From Clostridium_AD sp051278035 (GTDB taxonomy: Bacteria; Bacillota; Clostridia; Clostridiales; Clostridiaceae), in the NCBI RefSeq assembly GCF_051278035.1, contig NZ_JBNMNU010000002.1:1-64000 (forward strand): DNA of 64,000 nt, written 5' to 3'. Shown in pieces: positions 1 to 8,449 of this stretch. A program made the translations under genes and the position numbers. Below the pieces are notes generated by a model, which was given only the letters and a program-made list of their open reading frames with translations, ran no database searches and was not told the origin of the DNA. The first letter of the stretch is position 1. Each line of letters starts with the position of its first letter.

Positions 1-64
1 TAAGTAGAATATTTGGAGAATTTTATTATAAAATGAGTAAACTATTTCAGGAGGGGGAAAAATA

Positions 65-1957
65 ATGGAGGTTAAAACTACAACAGAACTTAAACCGAAA
101 ACGGAATTCAAGGAAAAAGTACAGCGCTTTGGACGTTTTCTAAGCGGTATGGTAATGCCTAATATTGGAGCATTTATTGCATGGGGGTTAATTACGGCGC
201 TATTCATTCCAACAGGATGGATACCAAATGAAAAACTTGCTGCATTAGTAGGGCCAATGATTACCTATCTATTACCACTATTAATAGCATATACTGGAGG
301 AAAAATTATAGGTGGTAGTAGAGGTGGAGTAATAGGAGCAATAGCTGCTATGGGTGTAATTGTAGGATCAGACATACCTATGTTTATCGGCGCCATGATA
401 ATGGGTCCCATGGGTGGATTTGTTATTAAGAAATTTGATAAATCCATCGAAGGGAAAATTCCAGCCGGTTTTGAAATGTTAATAAACAATTTTTCAGCCG
501 GAATAATTGGTATGCTACTGGCACTCCTTGCATTCCTTGGAATTGGACCTTTGGTACTTGGTCTAACAAATATACTAAAAGCAGGACTGGGAGCAATAGT
601 GGATGCAGGCTTATTACCATTAACATCTATATTCATTGAGCCAGCTAAAATATTATTTTTAAATAATGCTATAAATCATGGAATACTCTCACCTATAGGA
701 ATACAAGAAGCAAAGGAAGTAGGAAAATCAGTAATCTTCCTTCTAGAAACAAATCCAGGCCCGGGCCTCGGAATACTTTTGGCCTACTGGACGTTTGCAA
801 AGGGAATAGCAAAAGAATCTGCTCCATCAGCAGTAATTATACACTTTTTAGGTGGAATACATGAAATATACTTCCCTTATGTTTTAATGAAGCCAATACT
901 TATACTAGCAGTAATTGGTGGTGGAGCAAGTGGAATATTCACATTTGGACTATTTAATTCAGGACTTGTAGCAATAGCATCACCAGGAAGTATATTTGCT
1001 TTAATGGCTATGACACCTAAAGGTGGACTTTTAGGTATTTTTGCAGGAGTAGCTGTATCAGCAGTAGTATCCTTCTTAATAGCAGGATTCTTTATTAAAA
1101 GGTCTAAGGATTCAGAAGGCGACGAATTAGAAAAAGCGAAGACATCAGTAAAGGAATTAAAAGGAACTAAGAAAGCTGAACTAGAAGTGAAGACATATAG
1201 CAATACAGAAATAAAGAAAATCGTATTTGCATGTGATGCTGGAATGGGATCAAGTGCTATGGGAGCATCTACTTTAAGAAACAAACTAAAAAAAGCAGGC
1301 ATAAACATAAAAGTAATAAATTGTGCCGTAAATGATATACCAAGCGATGCACAGGTTATTGTTACGCATGAGAGTTTAGCTGCCAGAGCTAAAGCATCAG
1401 GACCAGTGGCTGAATATATAGAAGTAAAAGATTTTCTTAAAAATAATGCATTTGAACAGATCCTTGTATTATTAGACTCTTCAAAAGTAGAATCTGTTAA
1501 TGATAAAAATGATTTTCCACAAGAAAGTAATGTATTAAAAAGAGAATGCATTAAAGTTCATTTGAAATCTACAGAAAAATATGAAGCTATAAGATTAGCA
1601 GGACGTCTTTTGGTAGATGGAGGGTATGTTAACGAAGAATATATCGAAGCTATGGTTGAAAGAGAAAATGATCTTACAACCTATATCGGGCAAGGTGTTG
1701 CAATTCCTCATGGAGTTGGCGCTGCAAAGAAGGATATAATTAAATCTGGAATAGTTGTGCTCCAATACCCTCAGGGAATATACTTTGACGGAGATTTAGC
1801 GTATATTGTAGTAGGGATTGCTGGAGTAGGAAATGAACACTTAAGTATTTTGTCTAATTTAGCAAATGTTATTGAAGATTCAGATGAAGATACACTAAAT
1901 AAGATAAGAAATACTGATGAAATAGAATATTTATATAAAACATTTACAAAACAATAA
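65..1957 (+). CDS. mtlA: PTS mannitol-type transporter, fused EIICBA
   Basis: Membrane permease that imports and phosphorylates a hexitol, most likely mannitol, using phosphate from HPr. The 630 residues carry all three domains. The EIIC membrane part (about 15-350) has the conserved GIHEIYFPYV segment. EIIB (about 380-475) has the phospho-cysteine Cys390 in ACDAGMGSS. EIIA (about 490-630) has the likely phospho-histidine His549 in AIPHG. The start follows GGAGGGGG at a good distance. Many Firmicutes encode EIIA (MtlF) separately, so the fused form is notable. The downstream sugar-phosphate genes are on the same strand with short gaps and probably form one operon. Mannitol is inferred from family resemblance; another hexitol or ketose is possible. 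Confidence 0.9.
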   Translation: MEVKTTTELKPKTEFKEKVQRFGRFLSGMVMPNIGAFIAWGLITALFIPTGWIPNEKLAALVGPMITYLLPLLIAYTGGKIIGGSRGGVIGAIAAMGVIVGSDIPMFIGAMIMGPMGGFVIKKFDKSIEGKIPAGFEMLINNFSAGIIGMLLALLAFLGIGPLVLGLTNILKAGLGAIVDAGLLPLTSIFIEPAKILFLNNAINHGILSPIGIQEAKEVGKSVIFLLETNPGPGLGILLAYWTFAKGIAKESAPSAVIIHFLGGIHEIYFPYVLMKPILILAVIGGGASGIFTFGLFNSGLVAIASPGSIFALMAMTPKGGLLGIFAGVAVSAVVSFLIAGFFIKRSKDSEGDELEKAKTSVKELKGTKKAELEVKTYSNTEIKKIVFACDAGMGSSAMGASTLRNKLKKAGINIKVINCAVNDIPSDAQVIVTHESLAARAKASGPVAEYIEVKDFLKNNAFEQILVLLDSSKVESVNDKNDFPQESNVLKRECIKVHLKSTEKYEAIRLAGRLLVDGGYVNEEYIEAMVERENDLTTYIGQGVAIPHGVGAAKKDIIKSGIVVLQYPQGIYFDGDLAYIVVGIAGVGNEHLSILSNLANVIEDSDEDTLNKIRNTDEIEYLYKTFTKQ

Positions 1958-1972
1958 AAGAAGAGGTGTAAT

Positions 1973-2902
1973 ATGATTATAACCGTTACGTTAAATCCAG
2001 CTGTGGACAAAACAATGGAAGTAGATAATTGTACAATAAACACTGTTAACAGAGTATCTTCTATAAAATTAGATGCTGGTGGAAAAGGTATTAATGTTTC
2101 AAAAGTGGTAAAGAGTCTAAATGGGGAAAGCATAGCACTTGGCGCTCTTGCTGGTAAAACTGGAGAGTTTATTAAAAACTATTTAGTTACTGAGAAAATT
2201 GAAAATGATTTCCTTTTTGTTCCTGGCGAAACGCGTACAAATATAAAAATTGTTGATAAAGTTAAAAATACAAATACTGATATAAATGAGTCTGGTAATA
2301 ATATTTCTGAGGATGACATTAAAAAAATTAAAGAAAAGATATTTAATCTTGCTAAAAAAGATGACATATTGGTATTGTCAGGAAGCGTACCACAAGGAAT
2401 AGAAAAAAACATTTACGAACTATGGATAAAAGAGGCAAATGAGCTAGGAGTTAAGACCATTTTAGATGCAGATGGAGAACTATTAGAAAATGGAATTAAA
2501 TCAGCGCCATATTTAATCAAACCCAATATACATGAATTAGAACAATTATTTGATATAAAAGTTGAGGGTATTGATCAAACTATAAAGCTTTGCACCGGTA
2601 TATTCGATTATGGTGTTAAGATGATAGCTGTGTCACTAGGATCCGATGGGGCATTATTTATGACTAGAGAAAAAACAATACATGCACGCGGCATAAAGGT
2701 TAAAGTAAAGAGCACAGTAGGAGCAGGAGATTCAATGGTTGCAGCTCTAGCATATGCTCTAGACAAAGGTTATTCCTTTGAAAGAGCAGTTACGCTGTCA
2801 GTTGCGTCGGCAACAGCCGGAGTTATGACAGATGGTACCGCTGCAGGAAGTCTTAACGATATATTAAATATCGAAAAACAAGTAGTGTGTGAAAATTTAT
2901 AG
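1973..2902 (+). CDS. fruK: 1-phosphofructokinase family sugar-phosphate kinase
   Basis: PfkB/ribokinase-fold kinase that phosphorylates fructose 1-phosphate or a similar ketose phosphate with ATP. At 309 residues it has the usual family length. The N-terminal substrate motif GGKGINVS is near residue 37, and the catalytic motif GAGDS near residue 250 has Asp253 as the expected base. It starts 15 bp after the PTS gene behind AGAGGTG, so it is co-transcribed. In this setting it would act after the dehydrogenase encoded downstream. Tagatose-6-phosphate kinase (LacC) is a close relative and cannot be excluded from sequence alone. Confidence 0.88.
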   Translation: MIITVTLNPAVDKTMEVDNCTINTVNRVSSIKLDAGGKGINVSKVVKSLNGESIALGALAGKTGEFIKNYLVTEKIENDFLFVPGETRTNIKIVDKVKNTNTDINESGNNISEDDIKKIKEKIFNLAKKDDILVLSGSVPQGIEKNIYELWIKEANELGVKTILDADGELLENGIKSAPYLIKPNIHELEQLFDIKVEGIDQTIKLCTGIFDYGVKMIAVSLGSDGALFMTREKTIHARGIKVKVKSTVGAGDSMVAALAYALDKGYSFERAVTLSVASATAGVMTDGTAAGSLNDILNIEKQVVCENL

Positions 2903-2940
2903 AACTTGCATATTAAATATTATAGAAAGGTGGAATTATT

Positions 2941-4197
2941 ATGAAAACTAAAGCAGTAAGATTATATGATAAAAGTTTATTGAAAATGGAGGAATTTGAA
3001 CTTCCAGAAATTAACGATGACGAAATACTTGTTAAGAATATAACGGATAGTATTTGTATGTCAACATACAAAGCAGCGATTTTAGGTAAAGAACATAAGA
3101 GAGTACCAAATGATATTGATGTTAATCCAGTTATTGTTGGGCATGAATTTTCAGGTGAAATAGTGCAAGTAGGATCTAAGTGGAGTAGTAAGTTTGAAGT
3201 AGGTAAAAAATTTGCAATACAACCTGCACTAAATTATAAAGGAAGTATGGCATCGCCAGGATATTCTTACAAATACTTTGGAGGGGCAGCAACCTATACT
3301 ATAATACCTCAAGAGGTAATGGAGCTCGGATGTCTTTTAAATTATGAGGGAGAATCATTCTATGAAGCTTCTCTATCTGAACCGATGTCATGTATTATTG
3401 GAGCATACCACGCTTCATATCACACTATAGTAGGTAAATATGAGCATAATATGGGGATAGTTGAAGGCGGTAAAATGGCTATTCTTGCAGCAGCAGGCCC
3501 TATGGGATTTGGAGCAATAGATTATGCACTTCACTGTGACAGAAGGCCAGGTACGCTTGTTATAACTGATATTGATGATAAAAAATTGGAACGTGCTGAA
3601 TCAATATTTACAAAAGAAGAAGCGGAAAAATGCGGAGTTAAACTTATTTTTGTTAATACAAAAAATTTAGAGAATCCAACTGAATATTTGAGAGCCTTAA
3701 CTGGAGATACTGGGTTTGATGATGTTTTTGTTTATACACCAATAAGTTCAGTAGTTGAACTTGGAGATAGTATACTTGGAGGGGATGGTTGCCTTAACTT
3801 CTTTGCAGGGCCTACAGATAATAAATTCTCAGCAAAATTCAACTTTTACAACGTACACTATGCTTCTGCACATATAGTTGGAACAAGTGGAGGAAATACT
3901 AATGATATGATTGAATCATTACAGATGTCAGCTGCAAAAATAATAAACCCGGCTGTTATGATTACTCATATAGGAGGTCTTGACAGCGTTGCAAAAGCAA
4001 CTTTAGATCTACCTAAAATACCTGGAGGTAAAAAGTTAATTTATACAAATATTGAAATGGAATTAACTGAAATTGAAGATTTTGAAGAAAAAGGAAAAAC
4101 AAGTCCACTATTTGCTGGACTTGCTAAAATAGTGGACAGCAATAATGGACTATGGTGTCTGGAAGCTGAAAGATTTTTATTAGCTAATTTCAAATAA
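2941..4197 (+). CDS. Zinc-type alcohol dehydrogenase, L-sorbose-1-phosphate reductase-like
   Basis: Medium-chain dehydrogenase of 418 residues. The N-terminal catalytic domain contains VGHEFSGEIV (about 67-76), where the His-Glu pair is the usual metal-site region. The NAD(P)-binding half contains AAAGPMGFGAIDYAL. Its length and opening residues recall the SorE / L-sorbose-1-phosphate reductase group, which interconverts ketose and hexitol phosphates. It lies between the kinase and an HPr gene, 38 bp after the kinase, with an AGAAAGGTGG ribosome-binding site. I infer that it reduces or oxidises the imported sugar phosphate. The exact substrate is unknown. Confidence 0.75.
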   Translation: MKTKAVRLYDKSLLKMEEFELPEINDDEILVKNITDSICMSTYKAAILGKEHKRVPNDIDVNPVIVGHEFSGEIVQVGSKWSSKFEVGKKFAIQPALNYKGSMASPGYSYKYFGGAATYTIIPQEVMELGCLLNYEGESFYEASLSEPMSCIIGAYHASYHTIVGKYEHNMGIVEGGKMAILAAAGPMGFGAIDYALHCDRRPGTLVITDIDDKKLERAESIFTKEEAEKCGVKLIFVNTKNLENPTEYLRALTGDTGFDDVFVYTPISSVVELGDSILGGDGCLNFFAGPTDNKFSAKFNFYNVHYASAHIVGTSGGNTNDMIESLQMSAAKIINPAVMITHIGGLDSVAKATLDLPKIPGGKKLIYTNIEMELTEIEDFEEKGKTSPLFAGLAKIVDSNNGLWCLEAERFLLANFK

Positions 4198-4216
4198 TAA
4201 TAGAGGAGTATTGATT

Positions 4217-4477
4217 ATGATAGAAAAAAATATAACAATAGTAAATAATACAGGAATACATGCAAGACCAGCATCGCAACTTGTTAAATTAATAGGTACT
4301 TTCAAAAGTGATGTAAAAATCGTGAGTGAAACTAAAACAGCCAATGCTAAAAGTATAATAAATATTATGTCACTAGGATTAATACAGGGTAGTGTATTAA
4401 CCATTAGAATCGATGGAGAAGATGAAAAGTCAGCTATGGATGCTCTTTCAAATTTTATAGCGAACTTAAAAGATTAA
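4217..4477 (+). CDS. HPr-family phosphocarrier protein
   Basis: Small PTS phosphocarrier of 86 residues. It has the active-site histidine in GIHARPAS (near residue 15) and the HPr-kinase serine region as AKSIINIMSLG (near residue 46), so both the catalytic and regulatory sites look intact. I chose the ATG at 4217, 9 nt after GAGGA. A TTG at 4211 is also in frame but too close to that site. As the last gene of the sugar operon it probably serves the upstream permease, and a general HPr gene is expected elsewhere. A terminator follows at once. Confidence 0.9.
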   Translation: MIEKNITIVNNTGIHARPASQLVKLIGTFKSDVKIVSETKTANAKSIINIMSLGLIQGSVLTIRIDGEDEKSAMDALSNFIANLKD

Positions 4478-4487
4478 AATATAAGTA

Positions 4488-4550
4488 AAAAAATATCCGC
4501 AAAATACGTAAATAAATATAATATAAGTTTATGTATTTTTCGGATTTTTA
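4488..4550 (+). terminator. Rho-independent terminator of the sugar operon
   Basis: Long imperfect hairpin. The left arm contains ATCCGCAAAATACGTAAAT and the right arm ATGTATTTTTCGGAT, followed by TTTTT. It ends the PTS operon before the glmS promoter. Confidence 0.75.
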
Positions 4551-4638
4551 ATAAATAATTTCCATTAACTTTTTATTTAATCAATGCATATAATATAGTG
4601 ATTAAATAAATACGATTTGTTAAGAATCGATAAAGCCA

Positions 4639-4667
4639 TTGACATTACGCTCATATAAAAATATAAT
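4639..4667 (+). promoter_or_regulatory. Sigma-A promoter of glmS
   Basis: Perfect -35 TTGACA (4639-4644), 17-bp spacer and perfect -10 TATAAT (4662-4667). Transcription would start near 4674, giving a leader of about 400 nt that contains the glmS ribozyme. Confidence 0.88.
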
Positions 4668-4754
4668 GGGTTGGACAAACGAATGTATGTAATATGGAAG
4701 AGGTGATAATAAATAGGAAAATTGTAGATGATAAATTGAGAGAAGAAGAAAAAT

Positions 4755-4955
4755 CAAAAGCGCCAGAACTTAAGTTTAGTTAACCTGAGTTGACGAGGAT
4801 GGGGAGTATCGAATCTTCGGCGGATGCCCCACGGTAGCGCACTACCGTTAACGGTTGATAAAAGCAAAAAGTGATTTTTGTAACAATATCAATCTGGTGT
4901 TAAAACCTTAATAAATAGTCACAGCACCATTAAGTGTTGAATTAATTAGTATATT
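4755..4955 (+). promoter_or_regulatory. glmS ribozyme (glucosamine-6-phosphate-activated self-cleaving leader)
   Basis: Cis-acting ribozyme that cuts the glmS mRNA when glucosamine 6-phosphate is abundant. It contains the conserved core AGCGCCAGAACT (4759-4770), TTGACGAGGA and the CGGCGGATGCCCC strand pairing back to GGGG, then the ACGGTAGC/ACTACCGT hairpin. By homology with the Bacillus subtilis element, cleavage falls between A4759 and G4760. The 3' boundary is approximate. It lies between the promoter at 4639 and glmS, as expected. Confidence 0.93.
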
Positions 4956-5075
4956 TCAATGGATTATTAAAAACATTGACTTCAAATATGCTTAGTTAAA
5001 GAGCGCCTTTATGTGCTGGGCATCATTTAAAGATGATGCATTGATCAAAATTTTTAAATTGAGAGGAAGATGAAT

Positions 5076-6902
5076 ATGTGCGGAATAGTAGGATATTATG
5101 GAAGTAGAGAGGCTTCGCCAATTATGGTAGAGGGGCTTAGTAAATTAGAATATAGAGGTTATGATTCAGCAGGAATCGCGGTTATAGATGACGGGACATT
5201 AAGTGTAACTAAATGTAAGGGAAGACTTGCAAATTTAGAAGCTCAATTATTAGAAAACCCACTTAGTGGTAAAATAGGTATAGGACATACTAGATGGGCT
5301 ACTCATGGTAAACCATCAGATGAAAATTCTCATCCACACACTAATGAGAAAGAAACTATTAGTGTCGTTCATAATGGAATTATAGAGAATTATATTCGTT
5401 TAAGAGAATGGTTAATGTCAAAGGGATATAAATTTACATCTGAAACTGATACAGAAGTAATTCCACACTTAGTAGATTACTACTATGAGGGAAGTATAGT
5501 TGAAGCAGTAAGGAAGGCTGTTACTAAAATGGAAGGTAGTTATGCCATAGCAGTAATATCAAGCCATGAACCAGATAAATTAGTTGCTGTAAGAAAAGAT
5601 AGTCCATTAATAGTAGGACTTGGCAAAGATGAATTTTTTGTAGCTTCAGATATACCAGCAGTATTAAATCATACAAGAGAAGTATATTTATTAGAAGATA
5701 AAGAATTTGTTATAATTTCAAGTGAGGGAATAAAGCTTATTAATGCTGAAGGCGAAGCTATAAGTAAAGAAATTTTCCATGTTACTTGGGATGCAGAGTC
5801 AGCTGAAAAGGGTGGATATGAGCACTTTATGCTTAAGGAAATCCATGAACAGCCAAAGGCAATAAGAGATACAATGACTTCAAGAATAGTTCTTGGAGAG
5901 CCTATTACATTAGATGACATAAATATAACTAAAGAGCAAATTAAAAAATTAAATAAAATATATATAGTAGCTTGCGGAACTGCATACCATGCAGGGGCTG
6001 TAGGTAAATACGTAATAGAAAAGCTTGCAAGAATACCAGTAGAACTAGATATAGCTTCTGAGTTTAAATATAGAGATCCGATAATGGATGAGAACACACT
6101 TATGATAGTTATCAGCCAATCTGGAGAAACTGCAGATACTATGTCAGCGTTAAGACTTGCAAAGTCAAAAGGCGCAAGAGTTATAGCAGTAACAAATGTT
6201 GTAGGTAGCGCAGCTTCAAGAGAAGCAGATGACGTATTATATACTTGGGCAGGACCAGAAATTGCAGTTGCATCGACTAAAGCTTATGTAACTCAGCTTA
6301 TAGCAATGTATATAATAGCATTGTTCTTTGCACAAAATAAAGAAACATTGAGTAATGACGAAATAGAAGAAATTAAAATAGCCATGATGGAACTTCCAGA
6401 AAAAGCAGAAGCGGTAATTGCAAATAAAGAAACTGTGCAAAAATTCACAGCAAAAACTTATATGCAAAAGGATATGTTCTTCATAGGACGAGGACTTGAC
6501 TATGCAGTTGCAATGGAAGGATCATTAAAGCTTAAAGAAATATCATATATTCATTCAGATGCTTATGCAGCAGGAGAGCTAAAACATGGTCCTATAGCCC
6601 TTATGGAAGAAGGAACTGTAGTTGTAGCACTTGCAACTCAAGAAGCATTATTTGATAAGATGGTAAGCAATATAAAAGAAATAACTACTAGAGGAGCAAA
6701 AGTATTTGCTTTCGCACTAGAAGGTCATACTGAAATTGAAGAAGCTGTTCATTCTGTAACTTATATACCAAAAGTAATGGATATATTAGTGCCAGTAATT
6801 TCAGTAATTCCACTACAATTATTGTCTTATTACATGGCAATTCAAAAAGGTTGCGACGTTGATAAGCCAAGAAATTTGGCAAAATCTGTAACCGTAGAAT
6901 AG
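5076..6902 (+). CDS. glmS: Glutamine--fructose-6-phosphate aminotransferase (isomerizing)
   Basis: Makes glucosamine 6-phosphate from fructose 6-phosphate and glutamine, the first step towards cell-wall amino sugars. The 608 residues comprise an N-terminal class-II glutamine amidotransferase domain and two SIS sugar-isomerase domains (about 285-430 and 455-595, the latter near HGPIALM). The start is the ATG at 5076, because the next codon is the Cys that must become the N-terminal nucleophile (CGIVGYYG). An in-frame ATG at 5070 would add Met-Asn before it. GAGAGGA lies 8 nt upstream of 5076. The gene is controlled by the ribozyme in its leader and followed by a terminator. Confidence 0.97.
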   Translation: MCGIVGYYGSREASPIMVEGLSKLEYRGYDSAGIAVIDDGTLSVTKCKGRLANLEAQLLENPLSGKIGIGHTRWATHGKPSDENSHPHTNEKETISVVHNGIIENYIRLREWLMSKGYKFTSETDTEVIPHLVDYYYEGSIVEAVRKAVTKMEGSYAIAVISSHEPDKLVAVRKDSPLIVGLGKDEFFVASDIPAVLNHTREVYLLEDKEFVIISSEGIKLINAEGEAISKEIFHVTWDAESAEKGGYEHFMLKEIHEQPKAIRDTMTSRIVLGEPITLDDINITKEQIKKLNKIYIVACGTAYHAGAVGKYVIEKLARIPVELDIASEFKYRDPIMDENTLMIVISQSGETADTMSALRLAKSKGARVIAVTNVVGSAASREADDVLYTWAGPEIAVASTKAYVTQLIAMYIIALFFAQNKETLSNDEIEEIKIAMMELPEKAEAVIANKETVQKFTAKTYMQKDMFFIGRGLDYAVAMEGSLKLKEISYIHSDAYAAGELKHGPIALMEEGTVVVALATQEALFDKMVSNIKEITTRGAKVFAFALEGHTEIEEAVHSVTYIPKVMDILVPVISVIPLQLLSYYMAIQKGCDVDKPRNLAKSVTVE

Positions 6903-6953
6903 TTGATGACCATGTGGCGAGGGGTATTGTATTTATAAATAAAAGAACCAATC

Positions 6954-7003
6954 AAAAAGCAGGAGCCTTTAATCAGATAATGATTAGAAGTTCCTGCTTT
7001 TTT
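6954..7003 (+). terminator. Rho-independent terminator of glmS
   Basis: Stem of AAAAAGCAGGA pairing with TCCTGCTTTTT, with a short inner hairpin (TAATCAGATAATGATTA), ending in a T run. Confidence 0.88.
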
Positions 7004-7019
7004 ATATTTTAAAACAAGT

Positions 7020-7047
7020 GTGAGTTATAACTATTGTTATAACTCAC
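7020..7047. repeat. Perfect 12-bp inverted repeat
   Basis: GTGAGTTATAAC, four-base loop TATT, then GTTATAACTCAC. There is no T run, so it is not an ordinary terminator. It may be an operator or an RNA hairpin. Confidence 0.7.
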
Positions 7048-7124
7048 AGTGTATACATTTGAATTCCCTAATTATGTTTAGGTCATTTAGCTTATAGTAA
7101 ATTAAATTTAAAAGATTGAAACTC

Positions 7125-7201
7125 TTATGTTTTGAAGGATATTAAACATATTTGTAGAATAATGGTATTATAGGAAGCAAAATTGCATATTTTCAGTATG
7201 T
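7125..7201 (+). repeat. Direct repeat A, pairs with 12204-12280
   Basis: A 77-bp segment that recurs about 5.08 kb downstream with roughly eight differences by eye. Both copies contain the same promoter-like hexamers. The two copies bound the accessory gene segment. Confidence 0.85.
7132..7160 (+). promoter_or_regulatory. Sigma-A-like promoter in repeat A
   Basis: TTGAAG (7132-7137), 17-bp spacer, TAGAAT (7155-7160). A transcript would run into the GC-rich hairpin region and possibly the lipoprotein gene at 7753. Confidence 0.55.
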
Positions 7202-7259
7202 CTACAATGGGAAGTTGAAAGGGTATGAAGAACTTAATAGAGTTAAGGCATATTAATTG

Positions 7260-7430
7260 CCAAGCTCTGAAGTTAGGGCCGCTGAACGGCGTATAACAAT
7301 GAACCCGCGCAAGGGTTCTGGGCTTTTCGTGTTCTGCTTAGACTCAGTGTTTTTGGAAGCCCATACCCACATCCCTTCTGCATAAGATAGAAGCTATATT
7401 AGGCCGAAGAGCGTCTCGTCTTCGAATCCG
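7260..7430 (+). other. GC-rich hairpin-rich element of unknown type
   Basis: Stands out from the AT-rich surroundings. Visible pairings are GCCG/CGGC around CTGAA, GAACCC/GGGTTC around GCGCAA, TGGGCT/AGCCCA enclosing about 30 nt, and GAAGA/TCTTC around GCGTCTCG. TATAAC and GTTAGAA motifs at its edges loosely recall attC ends. It matches no RNA family that I can recognise. Confidence 0.4.
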
Positions 7431-7752
7431 TTAGAAGAAAGAATTGCAGCATAAGGTAAATGCTTTGGGTAATACAACTTTAAAACAGGTGAGATATTCG
7501 CTGATGAAGGGTTGATTTTCTATGAGGATGATAAATTAAGGTGTCAATTTGAAAAATACCCAAGAGCAACTGGTCAGAATCAATATAACTCAAGAAAAAG
7601 TAACAACATTTGATTTGCAATATTATTTGACTATGTTTAAGATAAATGTTGATAACTGAAATCTTATGCATATTTAGTATAATAGGAATATACGAAAGAG
7701 TATAGAGGTCTAATTGACTAAAATTATATAAAGAAAAGGTGGGGGAATAATC

Positions 7753-8331
7753 TTGAAAAAAATAATAAGAATATTTTGTGTTTTGTCTTTAGTAACATTA
7801 GCATTAGTAGGGTGTAGTAGTTCTGATGAAGGCGATGATAAAAAAGTAGCAAAAAAGTTAATCAATAGTATTTACACAGTAGATGTCCAAGAGATAATTG
7901 ATTTCAAAAAGCCTGTAGGTGTAGTTATAGACACGGAAAAACCAATGACCCAAGAAGAGTATGATAAAAAAAGCAAAGCATCCCTAGAAAAGATAAAGTC
8001 TATTGATAAAGAAATAGTAGCTTTGATGACAGAGAAAGGTTACATGGGAGTATTAGCAAATCAGTTTAAAAGCATAAGTACAAAAATATGTGCAAGGAAC
8101 AACTACACATCACAAGTTACTGACATTACTTTAGGTGAAAACTTATACAAAGACTACAAAGATAACGATAAAGTAAGGTATCCTTACGAAGTTAAATTTG
8201 ATTTTATATCTTCAGATGGTAAAATAAATCAATCAGACATAGTTAAAGGAGCTGTAGACTTAGTAAAAGAAGATGGTAAGTGGAAAGTTTGCTTGTTTGG
8301 TGTAACTAAATTTCCAAAACTATACAAATAG
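7753..8331 (+). CDS. Putative lipoprotein of unknown function
   Basis: A 192-residue secreted protein starting at TTG after AAAGGTGGGGG. It has a lysine-rich N-terminus, a hydrophobic core and a lipobox ending at the Cys of LVGCSSS (about residue 21), so it is probably lipid-anchored to the outer face of the membrane. The rest is hydrophilic and lysine-rich, and the C-terminal part (VDLVKEDGKWKVCLFG) resembles the last strand of small NTF2-like or DUF4878-type lipoproteins. I do not recognise a specific family. It is the first gene of the accessory segment. Confidence 0.75.
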   Translation: MKKIIRIFCVLSLVTLALVGCSSSDEGDDKKVAKKLINSIYTVDVQEIIDFKKPVGVVIDTEKPMTQEEYDKKSKASLEKIKSIDKEIVALMTEKGYMGVLANQFKSISTKICARNNYTSQVTDITLGENLYKDYKDNDKVRYPYEVKFDFISSDGKINQSDIVKGAVDLVKEDGKWKVCLFGVTKFPKLYK

Positions 8332-8333
8332 TG

Positions 8334-8354
8334 AATAAACAATAAACAATAAAC
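8334..8354 (+). repeat. Three tandem copies of a 7-bp unit
   Basis: AATAAAC repeated three times just after the lipoprotein stop codon. A short slippage-type repeat. Confidence 0.85.
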
Positions 8355-8449
8355 ATCTATTAGATTCATTTAAAGATTGGCATAATATCAACAGCTTTCT
8401 CAAACATAGCCTATTCTTTAAGTCCGTCATAAAGTACTGTAAGAATTAT

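Larger units (their letters stand above)
7004..7752. other. Gene-free region with repeat, promoter and GC-rich structured patch
   Basis: About 750 bp with no convincing coding frame. It holds a perfect 12-bp hairpin at 7020-7047, one copy of a 77-bp direct repeat with a promoter (7125-7201), and a GC-rich stretch rich in short hairpins (about 7260-7430). The remaining 300 bp before the lipoprotein gene is plain AT-rich sequence in which I see nothing further. Confidence 0.6.

Noticed and set aside
265..636. Long minus-strand open frame inside the PTS gene
   Set aside because: Antisense shadow of a well-defined coding frame, with a proline/isoleucine-rich product and no ribosome-binding site.
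877..1551. 224-codon minus-strand frame over the PTS IIC/IIB region
   Set aside because: Shadow frame; the plus strand encodes recognisable IIB motifs across the same bases.
5020..5039. Terminator just before glmS
   Set aside because: GCATCAT/ATGATGC can pair, but there is no T run and it lies 25-30 nt from the ribosome-binding site; more likely a leader hairpin.
7260..7430. Group I or group II intron
   Set aside because: None of the conserved intron core elements or a domain V-like hairpin is recognisable, and no intron-encoded protein is present.
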